From: Candidatus Chlorohelix allophototropha
GTDB lineage: Bacteria; Chloroflexota; Chloroflexia; Chloroheliales; Chloroheliaceae
Assembly: GCF_030389965.1 (NCBI RefSeq)
Contig: NZ_CP128399.1
Location: forward strand, 496,001 to 560,000
Direction: 5' to 3'
DNA: 64,000 nt
This document shows positions 1-9,000 of this stretch, in pieces. The notes under the pieces are model-generated. The model had not been told where the DNA came from. It did no database searches and saw only the letters and a program-made list of their open reading frames with translations. The position numbers were made by a program, and so were the translations under genes. Position 1 is the first letter of the stretch. Each line of letters starts with the position of its first letter.

Positions 1-58
1 GCTGGTTTGTTCCAGTAGCTTTTTTAGGTTACATAATATTGTTCTTCTAGGGTATCAG

Positions 59-96
59 AAGAACCCCATACGTTTTGAGATATGGGGTTCTTTTTT
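59..96 (+). terminator. Rho-independent terminator of an upstream gene
   Basis: A perfect 12-bp stem (59-70 with 81-92) closes a 10-base loop and runs into a T tract on the + strand. It must end a rightward transcript entering from outside the window. It lies just past the 3' end of the leftward gene at 100-498 but has no T run in that direction. Confidence 0.8.
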
Positions 97-99
97 CTG

Positions 100-498
100 T
101 CACTCATCACCAAAGTATTCCAGCATAGGTTTGAAATAATAGTCTTCCCAACCTTGCCGATATTCGGCGGCTTGACCGTCAGGAATTTCGGTATGTACCA
201 CCGTAATTTCGGTTTTATCTTCGCCCACTTCTTTTAATAAGATTTCCAGATGTGAATCCTTGCTCTCAGGCGGGAATTCGCTGGTACGCCACGCTTGTAC
301 AATACGCGAGTATGGTTGTAACTCAAGGGTTGTGCCTTCAATATACCCATCCCACGCACTGAATTTGCCTCCTACCACCGGATTAATTATAGCGTGGCTT
401 CCGGTCATCCGGCTATGTCCGGCGCTATCCAGCCATGCTTCGTATATCTCGCGTGGGGCAGCGGCGATAATTGTAACTAAAGTTGTAGATTCTGACAT
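100..498 (-). CDS. SRPBCC/AHSA1-family protein
   Basis: This is a 132-residue single-domain protein of the START/SRPBCC (AHSA1, activator of Hsp90 ATPase homologue) fold, a helix-grip domain with a hydrophobic pocket. The sequence shows the family pattern: an N-terminal APREIYEAW stretch, a central GGKFSAWDGYIEG turn, then a VQAWR strand and a C-terminal GWEDYYFKPM helix. The ATG has a strong GGGAGG ribosome site about 4 bases upstream. The thiolase gene lies 70 bases upstream on the same strand, with a hairpin between, so co-transcription may be partial. The ligand cannot be predicted; bacterial members are mostly uncharacterised. Confidence 0.85.
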   Translation of the reverse strand: MSESTTLVTIIAAAPREIYEAWLDSAGHSRMTGSHAIINPVVGGKFSAWDGYIEGTTLELQPYSRIVQAWRTSEFPPESKDSHLEILLKEVGEDKTEITVVHTEIPDGQAAEYRQGWEDYYFKPMLEYFGDE

Positions 499-535
499 GA
501 TTTCCTCCCATAAAATTCAGGATAGGATATTAGAT

Positions 536-563
536 AATCCCCTTCTGATTTTGGAAGGGGATT
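536..563 (-). terminator. Stem-loop between thiolase and SRPBCC genes
   Basis: A perfect 10-bp stem (536-545 with 554-563) with an 8-base loop lies 6 bases beyond the thiolase stop. The leftward strand has no real T run after it, so it is a weak terminator or a 3'-end-protecting hairpin. Confidence 0.5.
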
Positions 564-568
564 CAACT

Positions 569-1765
569 TTAGCGTTGCAGGTTTTCTACAATTACAGCGA
601 TACCCTGACCGCCTCCAATACATGCGCTGGCGATACCATAGCGACCACCACGCCTGCGCAATTCGTACAGCACCGTTAGGGTGACACGTGCGCCACTCGC
701 GCCAAGCGGATGACCTAGCGCAATTGCGCCGCCATTTACGTTGTATCGTTCGCGTTTGATGCCCAAATCTTTTTCGACTGCACAACATTGCGCCGCGAAA
801 GCCTCGTTTACCTCTATCAGATCAATGTCGTCCAACTTGAGGTCAGCTCGTTTCAAAGCAAGCCGAATAGCGGGCGCTGGACCAATACCCATAATGTGCG
901 GCTCAACCCCTACAACGCCCCAACTTACGATTCGACCCAATGGTTTCAAGCCATGCTGTCGCGCATAATCTCCACTGCTAACCACTACCGCTGCCGCTCC
1001 GTCGGTTATACCGCTGGCATTGCCCGCTGTAACCGTGCCGTTTTCCTTGATAAATCGCGCAGGTAATTTGCCCAACGCTTCAAGGCTGGCATCAGGGCGG
1101 ATACCTTCATCGCGTTCGATGCGCTTTACGTTTCCCTTTTTGTCCTTGATTTCAATTGCCACGATTTCTTCGGCGAGTATCCCTTTTTCGGTGGCATTCT
1201 GGGCGGCTTTATGACTACGCAAGGCGTATTCATCCTGAAACTGGCGACTTAAGTTGTATTGGGCGGCAAGATTCTCGGCAGTAATCGCCATGCCCTGTCC
1301 GGTGTAACTATCTACCAACGCCGTCCACAGCGAATCTTCAAAAGCAGTGTTCGCGCCGAACCCAAAACCCCAACGTGCTCCACGCACCACATGCGGCGCT
1401 TGGCTCATATTTTCTGCGCCACCTGCCAGAGCCACTTGGCTTTCACCTAAAAGTATGGATTGTGCGACATTCACGATTGCCTGTGCGCCACTACCACATA
1501 GTCGGTTGACGGTAAGGGCGGGGGTTTCGATGGGCAAGCCTGCTTTCAAGCCAACATGTCGCGCCAAGTAAATAGCGTCGCTGCTGGTTTGCAGTACATT
1601 TCCGTAAACTACATTATCTAGTTCGCTTGCCTCAACTCCACTGCGCTTGATGGCTTCTTTCGCGGCTAAAACCCCTAACTCAGTAGCAGAAATATCTTTA
1701 AGGCTGCCACCAAAACTGCCAAAAACGGTACGCGCCCCATCCAGAATAACCGCCTCGTTCGCCAT
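569..1765 (-). CDS. Acetyl-CoA acetyltransferase (thiolase)
   Basis: This is a thiolase of about 398 residues, condensing or cleaving acyl-CoA thioesters in the cytoplasm. The acyl-accepting cysteine is Cys90 in NRLCGSGAQA. The C-terminal catalytic motifs GHPLGASGAR (His) and CIGGGQGIA (Cys) are intact, as is the NEAFAAQ segment. The ATG at 1765 is preferred because AGGAGGT lies 7 bases upstream; a GTG three codons earlier falls inside that ribosome site. Length and the central loop look like acetoacetyl-CoA thiolase (AtoB/PhaA type), but a beta-oxidation role is also possible. No fatty-acid or PHB genes adjoin it, so the direction of reaction is unknown. Confidence 0.93.
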   Translation of the reverse strand: MANEAVILDGARTVFGSFGGSLKDISATELGVLAAKEAIKRSGVEASELDNVVYGNVLQTSSDAIYLARHVGLKAGLPIETPALTVNRLCGSGAQAIVNVAQSILLGESQVALAGGAENMSQAPHVVRGARWGFGFGANTAFEDSLWTALVDSYTGQGMAITAENLAAQYNLSRQFQDEYALRSHKAAQNATEKGILAEEIVAIEIKDKKGNVKRIERDEGIRPDASLEALGKLPARFIKENGTVTAGNASGITDGAAAVVVSSGDYARQHGLKPLGRIVSWGVVGVEPHIMGIGPAPAIRLALKRADLKLDDIDLIEVNEAFAAQCCAVEKDLGIKRERYNVNGGAIALGHPLGASGARVTLTVLYELRRRGGRYGIASACIGGGQGIAVIVENLQR

Positions 1766-2057
1766 TGAATGCACCTCCTGAGTATATTTGTGTGTATTTT
1801 AGGAATGGTTGATTATACCATCAACGCCTTGATTCGGCTTAGCTTAGAGCTTTGCCGGGCAGGTGTAATGAAAGAGGGATTTATGAGAATACAGACTGAG
1901 GGTTTGTGCGCGTTAATCTTAGCTTTGAGTTGAAATTCAAGCGCTTTTGTCCAATAAATGTAAGGCTACCTGAATTTACCTTGAGAGAGGCTTAGTTCTG
2001 CGTCTAGGAGAATAAGGCGCGTAACACCCTCGTAGAAACAAGCACTTCTCGTTTGGG

Positions 2058-2747
2058 TTAGATTACCCCGGCTTCTTGCACCTTTTCGTGGGCTTTTTTC
2101 CTCAGAAAATCCGCTCTTTGATGTTCGTAGGATTCATCCGGGATGTTGATTACCCTGCCAAAGCGCGAGGCTTCTACGAAAACCCGCGAAACCCGCTCAA
2201 CTGTTTCGCATACTACCATTGCTTCGCGTAGGTTCGCCCCGATTGCTACCATGCCGTGATTAGCCAGAATCGCTGCTTGCTTGTCGCCCAACGCTTCTAC
2301 AAAATTTAACGCCAGTTCCTGAGTGCCGGGAAAGCCGTATTTAGCTACTTTTACGCCCCCGCCTATTACCATCGTCAACTCGTCCATAATTACGGGGAGG
2401 TCGGTGCGGGTAACTGCTAGCACGCTGGCATAGGTGCTGTGGTTGTGTACCACCGCTTTGCAATCGGGACGACTGAAATAGGCGGCGAGATGTAGCGGCA
2501 GTTCGCTAGAAGGGCCGGGGTTGCCGCTGAAAACCTTACCTTGCCAATCCACAAAGCACAATTCTTCAGGAGAAAGCGCTCCGTAATTTTTCCCGGCGGG
2601 TGTGATGAGCAAGCCTTCTCCCCCGGAGAGCCTCGCGCTCACATTTCCGGCTGTGCCGTGTGCCAGCCCTGTTCTGAACATGTAGCGCGCCGTATTTACC
2701 ACTTCTTCAGCCACTCCGAGGTATTTATCCAGATAGTTAAAAAGCAT
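2058..2747 (-). CDS. Class II aldolase/adducin family protein
   Basis: This is a 229-residue member of the zinc-dependent class II aldolase family (FucA/AraD/MtnB group), which cleaves or epimerises sugar phosphates. The AHGTAGNVSAR glycine-rich phosphate loop near residue 30, the zinc ligands HNHS near residue 100 and a third ligand in NHGMVAIG near residue 160 are all visible. The ATG at 2747 has AAAGGAG a few bases upstream, so the longer reading (10 more residues) is rejected. It is a single gene, divergent from the lysine aminotransferase. Substrate is unknown: fuculose-1-phosphate, ribulose-5-phosphate and methylthioribulose-1-phosphate are all possible. Confidence 0.88.
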   Translation of the reverse strand: MLFNYLDKYLGVAEEVVNTARYMFRTGLAHGTAGNVSARLSGGEGLLITPAGKNYGALSPEELCFVDWQGKVFSGNPGPSSELPLHLAAYFSRPDCKAVVHNHSTYASVLAVTRTDLPVIMDELTMVIGGGVKVAKYGFPGTQELALNFVEALGDKQAAILANHGMVAIGANLREAMVVCETVERVSRVFVEASRFGRVINIPDESYEHQRADFLRKKAHEKVQEAGVI

Positions 2748-3000
2748 TGGCTGCTCCTTTTGATAAGAAGTTCTCAACTCTATAAAAAGAATAGTACAGA
2801 GTCGCTACTATTTCAATGAGTTAGGCTACAAACAAAGCTCATTACTATAAAGACCCACGCGAAAACCCATAGTTTAGGCATTTATACTAATCTTTTACGA
2901 TTGGGGGTGGGGTTCTTTCCCTCATCCCGCTATAATAATTATAGAACGATTTTTAAGTTTGGTAGTTTACAGGAATATTAGGATAAAGGGGGTTTTGCAT

Positions 3001-4368
3001 ATGGCAAAGACAGTCGAACGCAATGCAGCGGAACCGATAGCGGGCAATGTCGCCCAGTCCGTGCATATCAGCCCAGATGAAGTGCATACTACTTTAAGCC
3101 GTCACATGCTGGCGGATGGCTATAGTTTTGTGTACGATCACCGCAAGAGCGAAGGCAGCTATCTGGTAGATGCCAAAAGCGGCAAACGCTACCTAGATTT
3201 ATTCAGCTTTTACGCCAGTTCGCCGCTTTCTCACAACCATCCCGGCATGAAAGACCCGGCATTTCGCGAGCGGTTGCTGGACGTGGCGCTGATAAACCCG
3301 GCAAACCCGGATGTTTACACCGTTGAAATGGCGGAGTTCGTAGAAACTTTTACCAGTTTGGCTATCCCCAATTATTTGCCGCACCTTTTCTTCGTGGCAG
3401 GAGGTGCGCCTGCGGTAGAGAATGCCCTTAAAACCGCCTTTGATTGGAAGGTGCGCAAGAATTTTGCAAAAGGCTATGCCTATGAAAAAGGGCATAAGGT
3501 ATTGCATTTCAAAGAGGCTTTTCACGGGCGTTTGGGCTATACGATAAGCCTGACCAATACCGCCGACCCGCGCAAATATATGTATTTCCCGCGCTTTGAT
3601 TGGCCCCGCGTAGATAACCCGAAACTCGAATTTCCGGTGGATGCTTCGTTGGCGGAGGCGCGCGAAGCGGAATCGTTGTTGCAAATAAAAGAAGCTTTTG
3701 AGCGCAACCCTGATGATATTGCCGCTATTATTATTGAGCCGATTCAGGGCGAGGGGGGCGACAATCATTTCCGCCCTGAATTCTTCAGGGCGTTGCGCCA
3801 CGTAGCGGATGAGTATGAAGCCATGCTCATTTTCGATGAAGTGCAAACCGGAATCGGTATTACCGGCACAATGTGGGCGCACCAACAACTCGGTGCAAAA
3901 CCGGATATTCTGGTCTTTGGTAAGAAAACGCAAGTGTGCGGTATTGCCGTGTCTAGTCGGGTGGATGAGGTGGAACACAACGTTTTTGTGGAACATAGCC
4001 GCATCAACAGTACATGGGGCGGAAATCTGGTGGATATGGTGCGCGGACAACGCTATCTTGAGATTATCCACGCCGAACGATTGGTGGAGAATGCACGGAT
4101 AATGGGCGAGTATTTTCTTGGAAAATTGCAGGAGCTTGAGGAGAAAGACGCACCGATTGGCAATGTGCGGGGTAGAGGTTTGTTCATTGCTTTTGACCTG
4201 ACCGATATGGCTGCCCGCAATAAGCTGATTAAGGACGCTTATGACAACGATTTACTGCTACTGCAAAGCGGCATCTGTTCTATCCGTTTGCGCCCACATT
4301 TAGACATCAAAAAAGAGGCGATTGACCACGCGCTGGGAATTCTCGAACAACTCTGGCATCTTCGCTAA
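3001..4368 (+). CDS. lat: L-lysine 6-transaminase
   Basis: This is a 455-residue class III PLP aminotransferase. It matches lysine epsilon-aminotransferase, which moves the side-chain amino group of lysine to 2-oxoglutarate to give 2-aminoadipate semialdehyde (piperideine-6-carboxylate). Recognisable parts are the N-terminal HISPDEVHTTLSRHML, SFYASSPLSHNHP, IIEPIQGEGGDN, the PLP-phosphate region FDEVQTGIG and the Schiff-base lysine in VFGKKTQVCG. The ATG at 3001 follows AAAGGGGG by 8 bases; the longer ORF starting at 2959 has no site. Neighbours carry no beta-lactam or lysine-catabolic partner, so it probably serves lysine degradation or osmolyte synthesis. It shares a two-way terminator with isocitrate lyase. 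Confidence 0.9.
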   Translation: MAKTVERNAAEPIAGNVAQSVHISPDEVHTTLSRHMLADGYSFVYDHRKSEGSYLVDAKSGKRYLDLFSFYASSPLSHNHPGMKDPAFRERLLDVALINPANPDVYTVEMAEFVETFTSLAIPNYLPHLFFVAGGAPAVENALKTAFDWKVRKNFAKGYAYEKGHKVLHFKEAFHGRLGYTISLTNTADPRKYMYFPRFDWPRVDNPKLEFPVDASLAEAREAESLLQIKEAFERNPDDIAAIIIEPIQGEGGDNHFRPEFFRALRHVADEYEAMLIFDEVQTGIGITGTMWAHQQLGAKPDILVFGKKTQVCGIAVSSRVDEVEHNVFVEHSRINSTWGGNLVDMVRGQRYLEIIHAERLVENARIMGEYFLGKLQELEEKDAPIGNVRGRGLFIAFDLTDMAARNKLIKDAYDNDLLLLQSGICSIRLRPHLDIKKEAIDHALGILEQLWHLR

Positions 4369-4373
4369 CAAAT

Positions 4374-4410
4374 AAAAAAGGAGACGCTTCTTTGCGCCTC
4401 CTCTTTTTTA
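4374..4410. terminator. Bidirectional terminator between lat and aceA
   Basis: Six A bases, a GC-rich stem (one A-C mismatch) around a short loop, then a T run. It reads as an intrinsic terminator on both strands and sits between two convergent stops at 4368 and 4422. Confidence 0.8.
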
Positions 4411-4421
4411 TTTCAGGATAA

Positions 4422-5735
4422 TTAGTGGGTGAACTGAGCTTCTTCGGTCGAACCGTGCAAAGCGGTAGTTGAGGAAGTACCGCCGGAAATTACTTGAGCC
4501 ACCTCATCGAAGTAGCCAGTACCAACCTCGCGCTGGTGCTTAACAGCGGTGTAGCCATGATCTTCAGCTGAGAACTCCGCCTGTTGCAACTTGGAGTAGG
4601 CTGCCATGCCACTTTCCTTGTAACCACGCGCCAGTTCAAACATGCTGTAGTTCAGAGCGTGGAAACCGGCGAGGGTGACGAACTGGAACTTGTAACCCAT
4701 CTTGCCCAATTCTATTTGGAAGTTCGCAATAGTGGCTTCGTCCAGTTTCTTCTTCCAGTTGAAGGAAGGTGAGCAGTTGTACGCGAGCAACTTGCCGGGG
4801 AACTGTTCGTGAATTGCTTCGGCAAACATACGGGCTTCTTCAAGGTTCGGTTCGGAAGTCTCGCACCACACCAAATCGGCGTAAGGAGCATAAGCCAAAC
4901 CGCGTGCAATTGCTGCGCCAAGTCCGCCCTTAATGCGATAGAAGCCTTCCGCAGTGCGTTCGCCCGTTACGAACGGTTTGTCGTAAGGGTCAATGTCGCT
5001 GGTAATCAGGAAAGCGCCGTTAGCATCGGTGCGCGCAATCAGAAGGGTGGGTACTCCCATCACGTCCATTGCAAAACGTGCCGAAATGAGGTTGCGAACG
5101 GCTTGTTGGCTAGGAAGTAACACCTTACCGCCCATGTGTCCGCATTTTTTCTCAGATGCCAACTGATCTTCAAGGTGTACGCCTGCTGCGCCAGCTTCAA
5201 TCATCGCTTTTGCCAGTTCGAATACATTGAGAGGACCACCGAAGCCAGCTTCGGCATCTGCAATAATGGGGGCGAACCAGTGAATATCGTCTCTGCCTTC
5301 AGAAGTGTAGATTTCATCGGCGCGTTGTAGAGCTTGATTAATGCGCTTTACAACGTGCGGTACACTGTTAGCCGGGTAGAGGCTTTGGTCAGGATACATG
5401 TTTCCCGACAAGTTAGCATCTGCCGCAACCTGCCAACCGCTCAGGTAAATGGCTTTAAGCCCGGCTTTAACCTGCTGAACTGCCTGATTTCCGGTGAGTG
5501 CACCCAATGCTGGTACGAAATCGTCTGTGTGCAGCAACTCCCACAATCTAGCTGCGCCCAATCGTGCCAGTGTATGCTCTACCTGTATTGATCCACGTAA
5601 CCGCACTACGTCAGCGGCGGTGTAAGGGCGTTTAATGCCTGCCCAGCGGCTATCTTCCGCCCAGCTTTTCTCTAACTCGGCGATGGCTTGTTCTTGTTTG
5701 TAGTTTCGGTGACCGTTGGAATTGCTGTTAGCCAT
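4422..5735 (-). CDS. aceA: Isocitrate lyase
   Basis: This 437-residue enzyme splits isocitrate into succinate and glyoxylate, the first step of the glyoxylate bypass. The family signature [11 protein letters not shown], carrying the catalytic cysteine, is present near residue 190. [15 protein letters not shown] (Mg-binding aspartates), VHLEDQ, LIARTDA and the [10 protein letters not shown] substrate loop are also intact. Length equals that of short bacterial aceA enzymes. A ribosome site AGGAGAG lies about 8 bases before the ATG. Its partner malate synthase is 10.6 kb away in the same orientation rather than adjacent. The upstream 400 bases hold repeated ATGGTAAT-like words that could be operator sites. 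Confidence 0.97.
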   Translation of the reverse strand: MANSNSNGHRNYKQEQAIAELEKSWAEDSRWAGIKRPYTAADVVRLRGSIQVEHTLARLGAARLWELLHTDDFVPALGALTGNQAVQQVKAGLKAIYLSGWQVAADANLSGNMYPDQSLYPANSVPHVVKRINQALQRADEIYTSEGRDDIHWFAPIIADAEAGFGGPLNVFELAKAMIEAGAAGVHLEDQLASEKKCGHMGGKVLLPSQQAVRNLISARFAMDVMGVPTLLIARTDANGAFLITSDIDPYDKPFVTGERTAEGFYRIKGGLGAAIARGLAYAPYADLVWCETSEPNLEEARMFAEAIHEQFPGKLLAYNCSPSFNWKKKLDEATIANFQIELGKMGYKFQFVTLAGFHALNYSMFELARGYKESGMAAYSKLQQAEFSAEDHGYTAVKHQREVGTGYFDEVAQVISGGTSSTTALHGSTEEAQFTH

Positions 5736-6142
5736 TTAAAACCTCTCCTTTTTGCTTCTTTGCAAATATCCTATTCCCCAAAGGTTTCTTTGAGGATAAA
5801 TATGCTGATAGTTTTGCCAGTTTAATGAACTTATTTCTCCGATTGTCAATGAATCGGAAAAGCAGTATTGTGTTTGTTAAACCATTGATTTATGCAATTA
5901 GTGCCATAAGATTTATCTATGGTAATGACGTTTATAATTAACATTACCTATCAATAACTATAATCACAAAATCACATGGAATCAAGAGAATCATAGGTGA
6001 ATGGTATAGAATTGCCTGTGAATGGTAATTTGAGGTCTTTGAGCTGTTATATTTAGCGAAAACAAGCTTTAAATAAAATTATATTCTGTGCACCAACCTA
6101 TTTTCACGGCACTATATTTTGCGAAATGGTACAATATCACTT
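5736..6142. promoter_or_regulatory. aceA-fmt intergenic region with repeated ATGGTAAT-like words
   Basis: This 407-base AT-rich gap separates divergent aceA and fmt and has no credible gene. It holds an inverted repeat GGTAATG/CATTACC (5921-5927 and 5942-5948) and a direct repeat GTGAATGGTA at 5997-6006 and 6018-6027, 21 bases apart, about two helical turns. A further AATGGTA lies at 6125-6131 beside the fmt start. The arrangement suggests a DNA-binding regulator of aceA, but the protein is not identified. Confidence 0.45.
6130..6135 (+). promoter_or_regulatory. Possible -10 element for a leaderless fmt transcript
   Basis: TACAAT ends 7 bases before the fmt ATG at 6143, and no Shine-Dalgarno sequence precedes that ATG. 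The spacing is what a leaderless mRNA would need. No good -35 hexamer is visible. Confidence 0.35.
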
Positions 6143-7120
6143 ATGGATAAGTTAAAAATTCTTTTTATGGGTACTCCTGAATTTGGCGCTACGATACTGT
6201 ATGCTCTGGCAACTGCCCCCCATTTAGAGGTTACGGGCGTGGTTACTCAACCTGACCGTCCTGCCGGTAGAAAAAACCAACTTAGCCCGCCACCCGTTAA
6301 AGTAGCCGCTCAGGAACTTGGTCTTCCTTTGATGCAGGTTGAGCGTTTGCGCAACCCTGCCGTTCAGGCGCAGTTGTTAGAATTTAGCGCAGGCGCGGAG
6401 ATATTTGTGGTGGCAGCGTTTGGTTTGATTTTGTCGGTTGCCGTTTTGAATATGCCACGATTGGGTTGTATTAATGTGCATGGTTCTTTACTACCAGAAT
6501 ATCGGGGAGCCTCTCCGGTGGCGCAGGCTATTTTGGATGGGAAAACCGAAACGGGTGTCACGATAATGTTGATGGAAAAGGGGCTGGATACCGGTCCTAT
6601 GCTCAGCAAAGTGGCAATTCCAATTGAGCCTGAAGATACCCAACCCAGCTTGATGGATAAATTGGCTAAATCTGGCGCCACCTTGTTGCTGGATACTTTA
6701 CCGCGCTGGGTAGCAGGTCAAATTATTCCTGAGAAGCAGGACGATACATACGCTAGTATTACGGGCATTATCAAGAAGGAATATGGCTTGATAGATTGGA
6801 ACAAAACCGTTGCAAGTATCGTATGTATGATTCGCGCCTACTATCCGTGGCCCGGAACCTATACTTTCTGGCAAGGACAAAACTTGAAGATAATCGGAGC
6901 AACTGCCTTTCAGGAGAAAGTAGCCGAAAGCGCTACACCGGGAACCGTACTTCTGGCACGAGTTGAAGGAAAAGAATGTGTTTTGATTGCTACTGGTAAG
7001 GGCTGGCTTGCGCCCCGTGAGTTACAATTACCCGGAAAAAAGGCTATACCGGCATTAGAATTTGTAAAAGGACAACGCGCAATTATCGGAGCAAGGCTTG
7101 GAGATGGGCAAGAAGCTTAA
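6143..7120 (+). CDS. fmt: Methionyl-tRNA formyltransferase
   Basis: This 325-residue enzyme formylates initiator Met-tRNA using 10-formyl-tetrahydrofolate. The N-terminal Rossmann domain begins KILFMGTPEFG. The catalytic Asn-x-His lies in CINVHGSLLPEYRG and the catalytic Asp in KGLDTGPML. The C-terminal OB-like tRNA-binding domain (residues about 210-320) is complete. ATG at 6143 is chosen because the protein normally begins a few residues before the KILFMGTPEF strand; the upstream TTG at 6119 adds eight unconserved residues. The def gene that often pairs with fmt is absent. It overlaps the next gene by 17 bases, so the two are translationally coupled. Confidence 0.97.
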   Translation: MDKLKILFMGTPEFGATILYALATAPHLEVTGVVTQPDRPAGRKNQLSPPPVKVAAQELGLPLMQVERLRNPAVQAQLLEFSAGAEIFVVAAFGLILSVAVLNMPRLGCINVHGSLLPEYRGASPVAQAILDGKTETGVTIMLMEKGLDTGPMLSKVAIPIEPEDTQPSLMDKLAKSGATLLLDTLPRWVAGQIIPEKQDDTYASITGIIKKEYGLIDWNKTVASIVCMIRAYYPWPGTYTFWQGQNLKIIGATAFQEKVAESATPGTVLLARVEGKECVLIATGKGWLAPRELQLPGKKAIPALEFVKGQRAIIGARLGDGQEA

Positions 7121-8303
7121 TTTGTGGCGGCATCTGTTGAATTTTGGTTTATGGGTGTTGTGTTTAGGCATAGGCTACTTTGTTTTGGTCGGCATTACTT
7201 ATGGCATAGGTGGTATTCCTGAGATTTTCGGTGCAACCGGTGAGAGCTTACAATGGTGGGGGTGGGGTTTAAGACTTGTTATTGCCCTTATATTCGGTTT
7301 TGCTACCTTCTGGCTGCTTTTCCATCCAATCAGGGCGCGTCGGGCTGTAGTTACCTTTGTAAAAACTCTATATAGACGATTTATACCAATTAAAAAAGCT
7401 GAAACGCCCCCTGTTTCAGAGGCTGCTAACAACGTTAGTGAAATAAAACCAATCAGCCGTCGTCGTTTTGTGGCGGAAAGCGCTGCTTTGACCGCTTTTA
7501 CGGGCTATAGCTTTTTTGCTGAAGCCAATGGCTGGACAGTTAACCGGATTGAACTCAACCTGCGGGATTTACCTTCCGCTTTCGAAGGCTTTATCATCGC
7601 CCAGATCACCGATATTCATATTGATTCTTATTCTACCCCACAAGATGTAAGCAGGTTCGTGGCTAGGGTAAATTCATTCAAGCCTGATCTTACAGTTGTG
7701 ACTGGTGATTTCATTTCCAGAGGAACTTATTATTTCGATATGGCGGCGGAAACCCTCGGTAAGTTACAGGATGGGGCGCGTATGGGGGTTTACGGGGTAA
7801 GCGGTAATCACGATTTCTGGTCTGAAAGTGATTTAGGACGCTTTCAGACGGCTTTAAAGAAAAACGGGATTCCATTAATTCGCAATAGCGCTACTGAATT
7901 AAAGCTGAACGGGGATAGCCTTTGGCTGCTTGGTACGGATGATAGCACCACCCATAATGCTGATTGGGGCAAAACAATCAAATCGCTGGGCTATCGGACG
8001 GTAGAAGAGGCACAAAAAGATACACGCGCTAAAATTTTGCTATCCCATAACCCCAATTTTACCCAACAGGTAAAAGATACTGACAACTGCTTGATGTTGA
8101 GCGGTCATACGCATGGTGGGCAAGTTTATCTACCGGGGGTGATGGATTTGGTGATGCAACCGATTTTTCCGCGCTACCGGGGTTTATATCAGATTGGTGA
8201 GTTCCAGCTTTATGTGAATAATGGGTACGGTACGGTTGGTCCCCCCTTGCGCTTCCTGACTCGCCCTGAAATTACACTTATCCGATTAACTAGAAAGTCC
8301 TAG
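7104..8303 (+). CDS. Membrane-anchored metallophosphoesterase (YkuE/YaeI type)
   Basis: This 399-residue calcineurin-like phosphoesterase has two N-terminal membrane segments (about residues 10-35 and 50-75). A twin-arginine-like stretch SRRRFVAESAALTAF follows near residue 120, as in exported YkuE-type enzymes. All five metal-site motifs are present: DIHID, GDFISRG, GNHDFW, SHNP and GHTHGG, so it should bind two divalent metals. YkuE-like relatives act on phospholipids or UDP-diacylglucosamine, but the substrate here is not known. ATG at 7104 follows AAGG; the TTG two codons earlier is less likely. The catalytic domain probably faces outside the membrane. Confidence 0.9.
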   Translation: MGKKLNLWRHLLNFGLWVLCLGIGYFVLVGITYGIGGIPEIFGATGESLQWWGWGLRLVIALIFGFATFWLLFHPIRARRAVVTFVKTLYRRFIPIKKAETPPVSEAANNVSEIKPISRRRFVAESAALTAFTGYSFFAEANGWTVNRIELNLRDLPSAFEGFIIAQITDIHIDSYSTPQDVSRFVARVNSFKPDLTVVTGDFISRGTYYFDMAAETLGKLQDGARMGVYGVSGNHDFWSESDLGRFQTALKKNGIPLIRNSATELKLNGDSLWLLGTDDSTTHNADWGKTIKSLGYRTVEEAQKDTRAKILLSHNPNFTQQVKDTDNCLMLSGHTHGGQVYLPGVMDLVMQPIFPRYRGLYQIGEFQLYVNNGYGTVGPPLRFLTRPEITLIRLTRKS

Positions 8304-8613
8304 CCTAAATGTACCATCAAAATTCACTGAAAATAGGTCAAAAGTCATATTTCAAATGTAACCTATGTCTCTTTGTTTCGTAATGTTATATGCATATACT
8401 TATATTATGATAAAAACGGTACTTATTCTGGAATATGTAGATAGTGGAAAGAGTATAAAGCGCAATTAAAGTCAAGAAAAATCCACAAACGTTTACCAAA
8501 TGTTGACTTTCGACAAGCGTTTAAAAACTATAATAGTTGTTATCAAACAGAAATTAGTTATTTTAACAATTAAGTAGTAAAAAGAAATTTAGTACAAAGA
8601 AAAGGTGGATATT
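8304..8613. promoter_or_regulatory. AT-rich leader of the small acidic gene
   Basis: This 310-base gap contains no gene. TTGACT (8503-8508) and TATAAT (8529-8534) form a plausible promoter, though the 20-base spacer is long. The -10 lies inside a near-palindrome AACTAT-A-ATAGTT (8526-8538), a possible operator. Nothing else is recognisable. Confidence 0.4.
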
Positions 8614-8889
8614 ATGGAAAATTTTAAGAACTACGGTACTAATGAAAGTTCAGATACGGAAATAGATGAGATTCACACTGTTGGCGAAAACCTCGACCTG
8701 AAAGGTGGTCAGGTAGTAAATGCGCCAGATTTTATAGATTTATTGATGATGGGTTTCTCTGAGGAGGAGCTTAAACTGTTGCTAAAGTTGCGCCGTCGCT
8801 TTGAACAGGGCGAGCATGACGTAACACCTGAAATCATTCGATTGCGCTTCGCAAAGTTTTTGTACGAAAACGGTAAAATCGACGCCTAA
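8614..8889 (+). CDS. Small acidic hypothetical protein
   Basis: This 91-residue protein is not recognised. The first 45 residues are polar and acidic, probably disordered. The C-terminal half is a compact, charged helical segment (SEEELKLLLKLRRRFEQGEHD then TPEIIRLRFAKFLYENGKI) that looks like a small helical domain. There is no signal peptide or membrane segment. AAAGGTGG lies 5 bases before the ATG at 8614; the GTG at 8605 overlaps this site and is rejected. It has its own promoter and a strong terminator, so it is a monocistronic gene. Coding quality is good, but function is unknown. Confidence 0.75.
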   Translation: MENFKNYGTNESSDTEIDEIHTVGENLDLKGGQVVNAPDFIDLLMMGFSEEELKLLLKLRRRFEQGEHDVTPEIIRLRFAKFLYENGKIDA

Positions 8890-8919
8890 TAAGGCATTGG
8901 ATTTAAATATAGATAGAAG

Positions 8920-8950
8920 AGAGCGCACTGTTTAGGTGCGCTCTTTTTTA
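8920..8950 (+). terminator. Rho-independent terminator
   Basis: A perfect 9-bp GC-rich stem (8920-8928 with 8936-8944) with a 7-base loop is followed by a T tract. It ends the small acidic gene. Confidence 0.92.
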
Positions 8951-9000
8951 GCAAATTATTAACGGTAAAATAAAGCCTGAGGTTATATAGCTTTACTTTG

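Noticed and set aside
3199-4071. 290-codon leftward open frame
   Set aside because: It is antisense to the lysine aminotransferase gene; its sequence is low in recognisable domains.
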